A stretch of 64,000 nucleotides of DNA, from positions 1,798,001 through 1,862,000 of the forward strand of contig NZ_JBHUOZ010000003.1 in the NCBI RefSeq assembly GCF_042686025.1. Direction: 5' to 3'. Positions 24,480 to 34,436 of the stretch are shown piece by piece; positions within the stretch are counted from its first letter, which is position 1, and each line of letters starts with the position of its first letter. A program made the position numbers and the translations under genes. A model generated the notes under the pieces. That model was not told where the DNA came from. It saw only the letters and a program-made list of their open reading frames with translations, and made no database searches. This DNA is from Terrimonas rubra. Lineage in GTDB: Bacteria; Bacteroidota; Bacteroidia; Chitinophagales; Chitinophagaceae.

Positions 24480-26909
24480 CTAAAATTTATAATTATAACC
24501 GATACGAATAACCTGTGTTTCATAATAATCACTGCTGATATAGGAAAAGCCATTTCCATTGATCCTCTTTTTAATGGTCATGGTATTCAACAAATCAGTA
24601 GCATTACAAAACAATTCTCCCCTTCCCTTCTGGATCGTTTTCTTTGCACCCATATCTAATGAAAATCGTGAGCCGATCCTTCCCTGGGGGATGATATCAG
24701 GCGCCAGGTAAATAGCAGTAACCTGGACATCCAGTTTTGCAGGAAGGTGAAATTTGTTGTTCAGCTTTACATTACCGGAAATTATTTGCTGACGCCCGGC
24801 AGAAAACTCATGTGGAACAGGATAGCGGTTTTGTACGGTAAAAGCGTTGATCTGATTACGATAAATATTGGCATTTACATCAGCGGAATACCAGGATTGA
24901 AAAGCCTGCGATACAACAAGTTCTGCACCGGTATTATAACTGCGGTTCACATTTTGAAATACGGCGTAAATAAGGTTGCTGCCGGGGACCATACCGGATA
25001 TTCGCGTAATAGTGCCGTCTGAAAAACGGTGATAGGCTGCGGTATAAAAATAACCGGTTGACCAGTTTGTTTTATAGCCAAGCTCAAATGCATTGGTAAA
25101 CTGCGGCCTGAGCGCAGGATTGCCCACTTTTATGATCTCCGCATCGTCATATTTAGGGAAAATACGAATATCCACTTCATTCGGCCTGTCTACCCGGCGA
25201 TTATAAAAAGCAGAAATTTTGTTGCGGTCATTTATTTTATAGGCCAAACGAACATTGGGAAAAGGCTGCATATAATTGTAGCCATCACTTTGATAGGTAT
25301 TATGACCAGGGTTTACATCATACTGCAGCCTGACGTATTCAATACGCAAACCAAGCTCCGCTTCCCATTGCTCATCCTCGAAAATATAGTTTCCATACAG
25401 GGCCGGGATCGTTTCCCGGTAGGTGGCCCAGCCGCCTGCATTTACATCCAGCGGGGAGTTAATGCCCGGTAAGAAATGCATATCTGTTGGTATTTTACGC
25501 AAGCGGAGTTTAACCCCTGTTTCAAACCGGCCATATTTCAGGGGTTTTACATAATCAGCGTTTATATCCATTACATGTTCATCCGACAGCAGCTTAAAAC
25601 TGTCCTTCCCGGTATAAGTGGGCAATATATTGGTAAAGAAATATTTTTCATCTTCCCGGTGAAAAGTATAATTAACGCCCAGGTTGAATAAATGACCAGG
25701 CTGTTTAAACTTATGCTGGTAGGCAGCCGTTGCCATCACAGTGGTTTTTAACTCATCCTCTAAAAACTGCCAGAGGCGTAAACGTTCGGAATGGGTATTA
25801 TTAAAAAAGGGCTGATCTCCCCTGTCAATTATTTTTTCCGTTCCAAACAAACCCGAAACTGTCAGGGTATTCTGTTTATTCAGCTGCCAGTCCACACCGG
25901 TTTTAGCAGTAAAAAAATTGGTATTCCTGTTTCTTTTTAATTGTTGCTGCACAATAGTGCCGTCGTCATAGGTCCTCGTTACAAATTCATTTTTATTCAA
26001 AGTCTGTGTGTACAGGTTATCTGCCTGTAAAAAAACATTGATATTTTTTTTACGATAGTTGAGCGAAAGAGAGGGATTAAATTTTGGTGTAGCCTGGTAT
26101 TGAGGTCTTATATCAGGCAGGTTTTCCTTCCTTACCCATAATGCGCCTAGCCCTGTAGTCATGCCCAATTTACCGTTCCATCCCTCCTGCTTGTTTTTTT
26201 TCATGATAATATTGATGATACCTGCGTTGCCATTGGCATCATACTTTGAAGAAGGGTTATTGATGATCTCAATTTTCTCGATTGCCGAAGCCGGTAAATT
26301 ATCCAGGCCTGCCTGGTTGCCAAATCCGGTTAAAGCAGTCTGCTTGCCATCAATTAAAACGGTGATCTTATCATTGCCCCGCAGTTGCACTTTACCTTCC
26401 TGGATGGTGATGCCTGGCAGGTTTTGCAGTGATTGTAAAACGGAGGCTCCGGCCTGGCTGATATTATCGGCCATCGAATAGGTCTTCTTATCCATTTTAG
26501 CAGCTATATCGCTGCCAGCGGCCGACCTTACTACCACTTCGCCCAATAATCCGGCATTCGGCTCCAGTTCAATGGTATGAATATCCAAAAAACCCGAAAG
26601 GCTACCCACATACAAATGCTGGTAGCCCGTTTTATAACCCGCACTGGAGATCTCCAGTAAATAGTTATCCGGTTTAATATTAAGCAGGGTAAATCTTCCT
26701 TCCTCATCGGTAACAGTACCCGTTACAAAAACACTGTCTTTTGCCTTTTTTAATCCAATATTTACATATGCCAATACATTGCCGGATGTTTTATCTTTAA
26801 TTAAACCAGATACAGATACTGCGGTTTGCTGTGCATTTACTACGTTAGGCAAACTCCAAAAGACGAGAATACTCCAGACAAGAAAACTTACAGGTTTCGC
26901 TCTTAACAT
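24480..26909 (-). CDS. TonB-dependent-like outer-membrane receptor (OMP_b-brl_3 family)
   Basis: This 809-residue protein has a signal peptide (FLVWSILVFWSLPNVVNAQ), a carboxypeptidase-regulatory-like domain (about 30-115), a plug-like domain (about 125-240, VLIDGKQTALTGF, IEKIEIINNPSSKYDANGNAGIINI) and a C-terminal beta-barrel of about 560 residues ending in YNYKF, the terminal Phe signature for BAM. It is not a SusC: no SusD partner, and the plug matches the smaller OMP_b-brl_3 type. Substrate unknown. It is upstream of and close to the PAP2 gene, and shares a divergent spacer of about 490 bp with the first ECF sigma gene. Confidence 0.9.
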   Translation of the reverse strand: MLRAKPVSFLVWSILVFWSLPNVVNAQQTAVSVSGLIKDKTSGNVLAYVNIGLKKAKDSVFVTGTVTDEEGRFTLLNIKPDNYLLEISSAGYKTGYQHLYVGSLSGFLDIHTIELEPNAGLLGEVVVRSAAGSDIAAKMDKKTYSMADNISQAGASVLQSLQNLPGITIQEGKVQLRGNDKITVLIDGKQTALTGFGNQAGLDNLPASAIEKIEIINNPSSKYDANGNAGIINIIMKKNKQEGWNGKLGMTTGLGALWVRKENLPDIRPQYQATPKFNPSLSLNYRKKNINVFLQADNLYTQTLNKNEFVTRTYDDGTIVQQQLKRNRNTNFFTAKTGVDWQLNKQNTLTVSGLFGTEKIIDRGDQPFFNNTHSERLRLWQFLEDELKTTVMATAAYQHKFKQPGHLFNLGVNYTFHREDEKYFFTNILPTYTGKDSFKLLSDEHVMDINADYVKPLKYGRFETGVKLRLRKIPTDMHFLPGINSPLDVNAGGWATYRETIPALYGNYIFEDEQWEAELGLRIEYVRLQYDVNPGHNTYQSDGYNYMQPFPNVRLAYKINDRNKISAFYNRRVDRPNEVDIRIFPKYDDAEIIKVGNPALRPQFTNAFELGYKTNWSTGYFYTAAYHRFSDGTITRISGMVPGSNLIYAVFQNVNRSYNTGAELVVSQAFQSWYSADVNANIYRNQINAFTVQNRYPVPHEFSAGRQQIISGNVKLNNKFHLPAKLDVQVTAIYLAPDIIPQGRIGSRFSLDMGAKKTIQKGRGELFCNATDLLNTMTIKKRINGNGFSYISSDYYETQVIRIGYNYKF

Positions 26910-27398
26910 GTCCTTACTTCATTATTACAGGACAAAGCTGAGTAGAGATTTAGAAGAAATTTTGAATTTTACACTCCCCTATAAATTAAACTGATATTTA
27001 ACATCTTCTTAAACACCGTACAACACGCATTTCCCCATCGCTAAACCGACCGCTTATGTACTTATGAAATTATAGTAACAGATAACACTTTAACCCTTTA
27101 TAAAACACCGGTAAACAAATGACATATTTTTTGTTCGGGAAACAACTTTACACATACAAATTTGTTCAATAAGTAATATTAAATATTCAATATGTAATGT
27201 TTTTCACAACCGTTCAAACCCAGTATTGACAAGGGTTACAGGCATACGTACCGCATTTATACACTATTAAAAAAATTAATTATTTGGAAGTTAATACAAT
27301 ATGTATTTTAACATAACCAGTTAACAAAAATCAGGTTTCAATTCAATAATTAACATCTATCTTGCTTTCATTATTCTTACAGCAGGAATAATAAAAGT
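26910..27398. other. A+T-rich divergent spacer between receptor and sigma gene
   Basis: No gene is visible in these 489 bp. The stretch is A+T-rich and must hold the promoters for the receptor gene (minus) and the PUL A sigma gene (plus). A TTATTC-N9-GAATAA dyad (27371-27391) lies just before the sigma start. I see no clear consensus -33/-7 pair. Confidence 0.6.
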
Positions 27399-28040
27399 AT
27401 GCAACCTACACCAACCGATAATATATCAGCGCTGTTCCTGGCTATTGCTGCGGGACATGAGCCATCCTTTACCACCCTGTATCACCAATACTATAGCCGC
27501 ATATTTTCTACTGCACTGCAATATTGTAAGGTCAGAAGTCTTGCAGAAGATATAGTCCAGCAGGTTTTTTCCATTGTCTGGGAAAAAAGGGCTTCACTGG
27601 CCACCATTGAAAACGGCGAATCCTGGTTATGGACCGTTACCCGTAACCAGACCATGAACCTGTTGCGAAAAGAATCTTCCCGGCAAACTTATATCACCTA
27701 TATCAAAGAACAGTTTGCCTATGAAGAAGCCTCACCGCTGCAGGAACTGCTTAATAAACAAAAGGGCGAAAGGATAGAACAGATCATCAACTCTTTATCC
27801 CCCCGCCAGCAGCAGGTTTATAAACTGAGCCGGAATGAAGGAATGACCTATGCCGAAATTGCCAGAACATTGGCGGTAAGCCCCGATACGGTAAAAGAAT
27901 ACATGGTGAACGCCTTGAAAACCATGCGAAAAATGCTTTTACAGCATAAGGACGAGATAATAATACTGGCAACCCTGATCTTTCTGAAACTTTTTTTATT
28001 GTCCATCCCCCCCTCTTTTTATTGGCAGGAATACATATAA
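27399..28040 (+). CDS. ECF RNA polymerase sigma factor (PUL A)
   Basis: This 213-residue group-4 sigma-70 factor has region 2 (about 20-90, with SRIFSTALQYCKVRSLAEDIVQQVF and WLWTVTRNQTMNLLRKES) and region 4 (about 125-180, LSPRQQQVYKLSRNEGMTYAEIA then VSPDTVKEYM). The last 25 residues are strongly hydrophobic (IIILATLIFLKLFLL, then an aromatic tail), an unusual membrane-like extension. It heads PUL A, 15 bp before the fecR-like gene. In such systems, ligand binding to the SusC STN domain releases the sigma through FecR to transcribe the locus. Confidence 0.92.
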   Translation: MQPTPTDNISALFLAIAAGHEPSFTTLYHQYYSRIFSTALQYCKVRSLAEDIVQQVFSIVWEKRASLATIENGESWLWTVTRNQTMNLLRKESSRQTYITYIKEQFAYEEASPLQELLNKQKGERIEQIINSLSPRQQQVYKLSRNEGMTYAEIARTLAVSPDTVKEYMVNALKTMRKMLLQHKDEIIILATLIFLKLFLLSIPPSFYWQEYI

Positions 28041-28055
28041 ATGAATGATTGAATT

Positions 28056-29237
28056 ATGCGTAAAAACAGGTACACCTATTTGTTACAGGGCTGGCTTAAC
28101 CAGCAATTATCCCCCGCAGAGGTGGATGAGTTTTTACTGGCATTACAGGATCAGGAGTTTCAAAATCTGATAGGCGATGATATGCTGCACTCCTTACAGA
28201 GCGGACAATTTGAGCACTTTGAAACAAAGGAAGAAAAAGCAAAAGCCCTCGCACTTTTAATGTCAGGGATTCACCAATCCCAGGCATCATCACCTGCAAA
28301 AGTTATGAAGCTGGTATGGTTAAAAAGATTAACCGCCGCGGCTGTACTCACGGGCCTGTGTATTACCGGGTATTTCATTTTTACCAAACCCGAAAAAAAC
28401 ATACCGGTTATTGTACAGGAAAAGATAGAGTACCCGGTTACCAACCAGGCGGTGATCACCCTGCCCGACGGTACCCAACTGCGCATAGATACCATCAGCA
28501 CATTAGTAACACTTGCCCAATACGGTATACAGATAGAAAGAGCTCCGGGCGGGGAATTATTATACAAAAGTATTACCGGCAACGAGGCTGTTAGTGCACT
28601 TCCCATAAAAATTGATAATCCCAGGGGCAGCACTCCGCTTCATGTACAACTCACCGATGGTTCACATGTATGGTTAAATGCCCAGTCAACCATTACCTAC
28701 CCCGTCATTTTTGCAGCCGGTAAAAGAGAGGTCAATGTTTCGGGCGAAGCCTATTTTGAAGTAACCAGGGACCCCGCAAAAAAATTTATTGTAAAGACCG
28801 CTGCACTGACAACCGAAGTGCTGGGTACCCATTTTGATGTAAAAGCTTATGAAGATGAGCCTACTTCAAAAGTTACTTTATTGGAAGGTTCCGTAAAAGT
28901 ATCTGCTGCTCAGCCGGCCGGCGAAAATATAATGCGCCCTGGTCAGCAGGCTGTTGTAAACGGCCAGGATATAGCCATTATCCCTGCCGATCTGCAGGAA
29001 GCCATGGCCTGGAAGAACGATTTATTAAGTTTTAACGGCGCCGGCATCAGAACGATCATGCTGGAAATAAGCCGCTGGTATGATGTTGATGTAGTTTACA
29101 CAGGCAATACGCCGGATAAAAAATTTTCAGGTTATATCAGCCGACAGACATCTTTAGATGACCTGCTGAAGATCATTAAACAAAGCGGCTTCAACCTGAG
29201 AACGGAAGGAAGAACCATCTATGTATTACCCAATTAA
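28056..29237 (+). CDS. FecR-family anti-sigma factor (PUL A)
   Basis: This 393-residue protein has a cytoplasmic N-terminal anti-sigma part (about 1-90, YLLQGWLNQQLSPAEVDEFL), one TM helix (about 96-110, LTAAAVLTGLCITGYFIF) and a periplasmic FecR domain (about 140-300, with HVWLNAQSTITYPVIF, VSGEAYFEVTRDPAKKF and VLGTHFDVKAY). The C-terminal STN-like/DUF4974 portion (about 315-393) contains ISRWYDVDVVY and the end LRTEGRTIYVLP. It relays the signal from the SusC STN domain to the sigma encoded just upstream. Confidence 0.93.
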   Translation: MRKNRYTYLLQGWLNQQLSPAEVDEFLLALQDQEFQNLIGDDMLHSLQSGQFEHFETKEEKAKALALLMSGIHQSQASSPAKVMKLVWLKRLTAAAVLTGLCITGYFIFTKPEKNIPVIVQEKIEYPVTNQAVITLPDGTQLRIDTISTLVTLAQYGIQIERAPGGELLYKSITGNEAVSALPIKIDNPRGSTPLHVQLTDGSHVWLNAQSTITYPVIFAAGKREVNVSGEAYFEVTRDPAKKFIVKTAALTTEVLGTHFDVKAYEDEPTSKVTLLEGSVKVSAAQPAGENIMRPGQQAVVNGQDIAIIPADLQEAMAWKNDLLSFNGAGIRTIMLEISRWYDVDVVYTGNTPDKKFSGYISRQTSLDDLLKIIKQSGFNLRTEGRTIYVLPN

Positions 29238-29324
29238 TTACTAACTATAAAACGATTGCTATGAGATATACCTGCATTACCATACCCGATACTTAACGTT
29301 TTACTGTTTACCTATATAACAACT

Positions 29325-29350
29325 ACACCCCGGAGTCTAGGCCGGGGTGT
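29325..29350 (+). other. Intercistronic stem-loop between fecR-like and susC-like genes (PUL A)
   Basis: The perfect 9-bp stem ACACCCCGG/CCGGGGTGT has an 8-base loop and sits in the 185-bp gap before susC. It lacks a U-run, so it is more likely a processing or attenuation element than a full terminator. Confidence 0.5.
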
Positions 29351-29422
29351 ATAAAAGTTATGGTAAACAATAAAAACAAATGCTGAGGTTGCTCTATTAT
29401 TCACTCAAAACCTATCAAAATT

Positions 29423-32400
29423 ATGCATTTAACGGCTATCCCGGCCTTAAAGTTTAACCAAATTAAAGGTCTTTTTAAAGTACTGCTCATTATGAAGATC
29501 ATGTTGCTGCTTATGCTGGCTTTTGTCGCGCAGGCTTTTGCAGCGGGTAATGCCCAGGTAGTTACACTATCAGAAAACAATACCTCGCCTAAATCTGTGC
29601 TGACAAAGATTGAATCGCAGACCGGTTATTATTTCTGGTATGAAAATACCCTTATCAACAAAATCGGCCCTATTTCCGTGAAGTTTAAAAAACTTCCGTT
29701 GAAAGACGCGTTGGACCTTTGTTTTACTGATCAGCCGGTAACTTATGAGATCATCAACAAGACGATCTTACTAAAGTTCAACCCGATTACTATTTTCCGG
29801 GAAGTGACCGGTGTGATAAAAGACTCCAGCGGTAACCTTTTAGAAGGAGCCACCATTGTAATTAAAGGCACAAAAAAACAGGTGGTCAGCAATACTGATG
29901 GCCGCTTTTCTATCAACGCTGAAGACGGGGATATACTGGTCATCTCCTATGTCGGTTATGCCTCAAAAGAGGTGCTCATCAATACCGGGCAAACCGAAAT
30001 GGATATTGTATTGCAAAAGAACGCCCGTGAAAATGAAAATATAGTGGTAACTGCCCTTGGCATAAAACGCCAGGAAAAGGCCCTGAGTTATAATCTTCAA
30101 CGCGTGTCCGGCGATGAACTAACGCGTAATAAAGATGCGAATTTTGTGAACGGCCTGGTGGGCAAAATAGCGGGTGTAACCATTAACTCAAGCTCGGCGG
30201 GCATCGGTGGCGGCACCCGCGTAGTGATGCGTGGTCCCAAATCCATATCCAATAACAACAATGCACTGTACGTCATTGATGGCATACCGGTACTGAATAC
30301 AACTGATCTGAGTTTAAACGGGCCGGCCGGTCAAATGGATAATATTTTTTCCGGTAATACTGCCAGCGATATCGTTTCACTGATCGACCCGGAAAATATA
30401 GAGAGCATTTCCACCCTTACAGGAGCTGCTGCAGCTGCTTTATATGGCAGCCAGGGACAAAACGGGGTCATACTCATTACAACCAAATCGGGCAAGGCCG
30501 GAAAAACTTCGCTGGGCTTGTCCAATAATACGGCCTACTTCACTCCCCTGGTAATGCCCGAGTTCCAGAATAGTTACGGACAAACAGAGGAAGGAAGTTA
30601 TGCCAGCTGGGGAGCAAAACTCAAAACCCCTTCTACTTACAAGCCAAAAGATTTTTTTCAAACAGGTAATAACACAACAGTAGGACTTACCCTATCTACC
30701 GGCACGGAGAAAAATCAAACATTTTTATCAGGGTCGATGGTAAAGGCCAATGGTATTATACCTAACAATACACTTACCAGGTACAATTTTAACGGCCGTA
30801 ATACCACCAAACTCTTACAGGATAAACTTACGTTGGATTTAAACACTACATATATGTACCAGCAGGAACGGAATATGGTTGCCCAGGGTTTGTATCACAA
30901 TCCACTGGTACCTATTTACCTGTTCCCGCCCGGCGGTAATATAGAGGAGTTTAAGGTATTTGAACGTTATAACCCAAGCAGGCTTTTTCCTACACAATAC
31001 TGGCCCTATATGGGCGACCAGTTCCGTACTGAGAATCCCTGGTGGATCATCAACCGCGAACCAACGTTGAATACAACCCGCCGTTTACTAATAGGCGCTT
31101 CTTTAAAATATGATGTATTGAACTGGCTGAACCTTACTGCCCGGGGTAAGATGGACAGAGTAGAACTATCAAACGATACCCGGCGATATGCCAGTACCGA
31201 CAGGCTGTTCTCGGGTTACGGAGGCCAGTTTAATTTTGATCAGACCAATGCCGAAGTATTATATGGCGACCTGTTTGCCAATATCAATAAACGTTTTGGC
31301 GATTATGCATTGGATGCCCATATTGGTGGACAGCGCACAGAATCTTCTTCGCGGTATATATCCGGCGGTGGCGGTATAAACGAAGGTTCTCCCCCTAATA
31401 TATTTACTACCGATAATATTTCTACCGCTTCCGGTAACCAGGGTGCGGGCAATGCCCGGCAACCGCAGCGCACCAGCTTTCAATCGGCTATAGCAAGTGC
31501 AAACGTTTCTTATAAAAACATGTTCTTCCTTGACGGTGGGTACCGTATTGACTGGTATTCGCAGTTATATTTCAATGACAAGTCTACACTATACCTGGCT
31601 TACCCCTCGGCAGGCGCATCTGTTATTGTAAGTGAGTTGCTTCATTTACAATCACCGGTACTCTCCTTTGCCAAAATAAGGGCCAACTATTCACAGGTAG
31701 GTAACCCACCACGTATATATGATGGTGGTCCACAGGTATTCAACCTGAATAACGGCAATATTGACCAGGGCTCACTGCTGCACCTGCCGCTGGAACCCGA
31801 ACGTACCAAATCCTGGGAAGCCGGTATCAATCTTAAATTTTTTGACAATAAAATAAACCTGGACGCTACACTTTATAATACCGATACCTATAACCAGATA
31901 TTCAGGGTAACACAATCTGTTACCAGCGGCGGTAACAGTACATTCCTCATCAATGCGGGACAGGTAAATAACAAGGGTATAGAAGCGGCGCTGGGCTACA
32001 ATGGAATGATCGGGCCTTTACAATGGCAATCGAATGCTGTATTCACCCTTAATAAAAACACCATAAAAAAACTGTATGCCGCGCCTGGTCCGGACGGGAA
32101 AACCCTGATCGATGTTGATACCGTGATTACCAACGGTACTTCGGCCAGTTATTCGCAAAGAGCCGCAGTAGGCGGTAATTTAAGCGCTATCTATACCAGT
32201 GCACAGTTGTTCCGCGACCAGAATGGTTATATCATGCTTAACCCCGGCGTTAGTATTGACGACAAGCATTATATCTACGCCGGAAATGCGGATCCCAAAT
32301 ACACCATCGGGTGGAATAACGGCTTTTCCTATAAAAACTTCAGCCTTAACTTCCTGGTATTTGCCCGTGTAGGTGGTGTAGGCGTATCGGCCACACAGGC

Positions 32401-32794
32401 CATGATGGATGCCTATGGCGTATCGCAAATTACCGCAGAAGCCAGGGACAGGGGTTATGTGCCGTTAAACGGATCGGAATATAAAGATGTAAGACAATAC
32501 TATACACAAATGGGCAGCGGGATCGGCGGAGCATTAAGCCACTATGTATACAGCGCTACCAATGTAAGATTAAGAGAGCTGTCACTGGGATATACTATTC
32601 CCGGTAAACTGTTACACAATGTTGTGAAAAGCCTTAGAGTAGCGCTTACCGGTAACAACCTCTTTATGTTTTATAACAAAGCCCCCTTTGATCCGGAAAG
32701 CACGGCTTCAACCGGTACCTATTACCAGGGTTTTGACTATTTCAGGCAGCCCAGTTTACGCAGCTTCGGGTTTAGCATTAACGCACAGTTTTAG
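29423..32794 (+). CDS. SusC/RagA TonB-linked outer-membrane transporter with STN domain (PUL A)
   Basis: This 1123-residue transporter has a signal region (about 20-42), an STN signalling domain (about 47-118, KSVLTKIESQTGYYFWYE), a carboxypeptidase-like beta-sandwich (about 127-200, VTGVIKDSSGNLLEGATIVIKG), then the TonB plug (about 205-365, VVMRGPKSISNNNNALYVIDGIP) and the large barrel with terminal INAQF. SusC opens with SusD to import oligosaccharides using TonB energy, while the STN domain signals via FecR and sigma. It is the first structural gene of PUL A, preceded by the fecR-like gene and a stem-loop. It shares clear stretches with the PUL B SusC (RRLR-type barrel end YNKAPFDPES). 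Confidence 0.95.
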   Translation: MHLTAIPALKFNQIKGLFKVLLIMKIMLLLMLAFVAQAFAAGNAQVVTLSENNTSPKSVLTKIESQTGYYFWYENTLINKIGPISVKFKKLPLKDALDLCFTDQPVTYEIINKTILLKFNPITIFREVTGVIKDSSGNLLEGATIVIKGTKKQVVSNTDGRFSINAEDGDILVISYVGYASKEVLINTGQTEMDIVLQKNARENENIVVTALGIKRQEKALSYNLQRVSGDELTRNKDANFVNGLVGKIAGVTINSSSAGIGGGTRVVMRGPKSISNNNNALYVIDGIPVLNTTDLSLNGPAGQMDNIFSGNTASDIVSLIDPENIESISTLTGAAAAALYGSQGQNGVILITTKSGKAGKTSLGLSNNTAYFTPLVMPEFQNSYGQTEEGSYASWGAKLKTPSTYKPKDFFQTGNNTTVGLTLSTGTEKNQTFLSGSMVKANGIIPNNTLTRYNFNGRNTTKLLQDKLTLDLNTTYMYQQERNMVAQGLYHNPLVPIYLFPPGGNIEEFKVFERYNPSRLFPTQYWPYMGDQFRTENPWWIINREPTLNTTRRLLIGASLKYDVLNWLNLTARGKMDRVELSNDTRRYASTDRLFSGYGGQFNFDQTNAEVLYGDLFANINKRFGDYALDAHIGGQRTESSSRYISGGGGINEGSPPNIFTTDNISTASGNQGAGNARQPQRTSFQSAIASANVSYKNMFFLDGGYRIDWYSQLYFNDKSTLYLAYPSAGASVIVSELLHLQSPVLSFAKIRANYSQVGNPPRIYDGGPQVFNLNNGNIDQGSLLHLPLEPERTKSWEAGINLKFFDNKINLDATLYNTDTYNQIFRVTQSVTSGGNSTFLINAGQVNNKGIEAALGYNGMIGPLQWQSNAVFTLNKNTIKKLYAAPGPDGKTLIDVDTVITNGTSASYSQRAAVGGNLSAIYTSAQLFRDQNGYIMLNPGVSIDDKHYIYAGNADPKYTIGWNNGFSYKNFSLNFLVFARVGGVGVSATQAMMDAYGVSQITAEARDRGYVPLNGSEYKDVRQYYTQMGSGIGGALSHYVYSATNVRLRELSLGYTIPGKLLHNVVKSLRVALTGNNLFMFYNKAPFDPESTASTGTYYQGFDYFRQPSLRSFGFSINAQF

Positions 32795-32814
32795 AACAAC
32801 AAATAATTTTTGAT

Positions 32815-34407
32815 ATGCATTATTTAAAAAATAACAAACGAACCGGCTGGTTATGGATAATTATCATTATCCTGCTTAGCTCCTGTACCAAGGGTTTTAA
32901 AGACATGAATACCAATCCTAATGCGTTACCCGGCGACCGCCTCAACTGGGATAATGTATACCTGGGTGGCTTTTTTAAACAGATGGGAGAAAATGTCATT
33001 CCCCTTGGCATCAACGATTACCAGGTAGTACAAAACCTGGCAGGTGATATATTTGGCGGCTACAACGGGCAAACGCATAACTGGAACGCAGCCGGTGATA
33101 ATACCACTTATAACTTCAGCATCGGCTGGAACGGCGCTGCATACAATATTTTTTATTCCCGTATCATTAAGAACTATGATACCATCAGTAAATACTCGGC
33201 CAATAATCCTGATATTATTGCCGTAGCCAGGATCATTAAAGTAGCTGCCGCCCATCGCATGGTGGATATGTACGGCCCTGTGCCCTACTTTAAAACCCAG
33301 GGTTCGCTGGGTTCAGGTGCAGTATATGATCCTATGGACAGTATTTATTTTTCTTTCTTTAAAGACATTGATTCAGCTACCACTACATTAAAGAAATATA
33401 TAAGCCTCGGGGTGAATACACTCAAAAACTTTGACCCCATTTACCGGGGCAATTACCGCCAGTGGGTGCAGTTTGCCAATGCGCTTAAGTTACGCCTGGC
33501 CATGCGTATCGTTTATGCAGAGCCGGAAAAAGCCAGGGGTTATGCCGAAGCGGCTGTAAGTGATCCTGCATTTCTCATCACCACCAAGGGCGATAATGCC
33601 ACGCTGCAGGGAACAGAGGGTGTTACCTATACCAACCCGCTGTGGGGCGTTACCGATGCATACCAGGAAGCACGTATGAGTGCGAACATGGAATCTTTCC
33701 TCATGGGTTACGCCGATCCGCGGCTGCCTGCATACTTCCAGCCGTCAAAAATTGCCGGAGATCCCAGTGGTGTATATCGTGGTATCAGGAGCGGCAGCAT
33801 CATTGCGGACGGTCTCCGCTACCAGCCCTTTTCCATGTTACAATACAATTATAACCTGGTATGGATGTCGGCGGCGGAAGTCAGTTTTTTACGGGCCGAA
33901 GGAGCATTACGCGGCTGGAATATGGGAGGCACGGCACAACAGTTTTACGAAGCGGGCATCACTGCCTCTTTTGATCAGTGGGGTGTAAGCGGTGCAGCAG
34001 CATATATAGCCAACAGCACCAATAAACCACGGGCCTATACCGACCCGGTAAACGGTACTAACAATGTTGCGGCCGGTGATCCCATTTTAAGTACTATCAC
34101 TATCAAATGGGACGAGGCCGGCAGTTTTGAAAAAAACCTGGAACAGGTGATCACGCAGAAATGGATCGCCATGTACCCGAACGGACAGGAAGCCTGGAGC
34201 GAATTCAGGCGTACCGGCTACCCAAAGATTTTTCCCATCAAATCCAACAAGGGTAATGACCCGCGTTTAAACACTATCCAGGTAAAACGCCTGCCCTACC
34301 CTGCCAGCGAATACCAGAACAATAATATCAATGTGATCAGGGGTGTTACCCTGTTGGGAGGAACCGACCTGGGAGGAACCAAACTCTGGTGGGATAAAAA
34401 ACCCTGA
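32815..34407 (+). CDS. SusD/RagB-like surface glycan-binding lipoprotein (PUL A)
   Basis: This 530-residue lipoprotein has a signal II sequence (LWIIIIILLSSC, lipid Cys about residue 24) followed by TKGFKDMNTNPNALPGD, typical of the SusD_2 family. Helical TPR-like parts hold LRLAMRIVYAEPEKARGYAE, and the conserved end is LPYPASEYQNNN with LLGGTDLGGTKLWWDKKP. SusD caps the SusC barrel at the cell surface and binds the glycan. It follows susC by 20 bp. Confidence 0.94.
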   Translation: MHYLKNNKRTGWLWIIIIILLSSCTKGFKDMNTNPNALPGDRLNWDNVYLGGFFKQMGENVIPLGINDYQVVQNLAGDIFGGYNGQTHNWNAAGDNTTYNFSIGWNGAAYNIFYSRIIKNYDTISKYSANNPDIIAVARIIKVAAAHRMVDMYGPVPYFKTQGSLGSGAVYDPMDSIYFSFFKDIDSATTTLKKYISLGVNTLKNFDPIYRGNYRQWVQFANALKLRLAMRIVYAEPEKARGYAEAAVSDPAFLITTKGDNATLQGTEGVTYTNPLWGVTDAYQEARMSANMESFLMGYADPRLPAYFQPSKIAGDPSGVYRGIRSGSIIADGLRYQPFSMLQYNYNLVWMSAAEVSFLRAEGALRGWNMGGTAQQFYEAGITASFDQWGVSGAAAYIANSTNKPRAYTDPVNGTNNVAAGDPILSTITIKWDEAGSFEKNLEQVITQKWIAMYPNGQEAWSEFRRTGYPKIFPIKSNKGNDPRLNTIQVKRLPYPASEYQNNNINVIRGVTLLGGTDLGGTKLWWDKKP

Positions 34408-34436
34408 TGTCAGCGATAATAACCAGTTAAAATTTT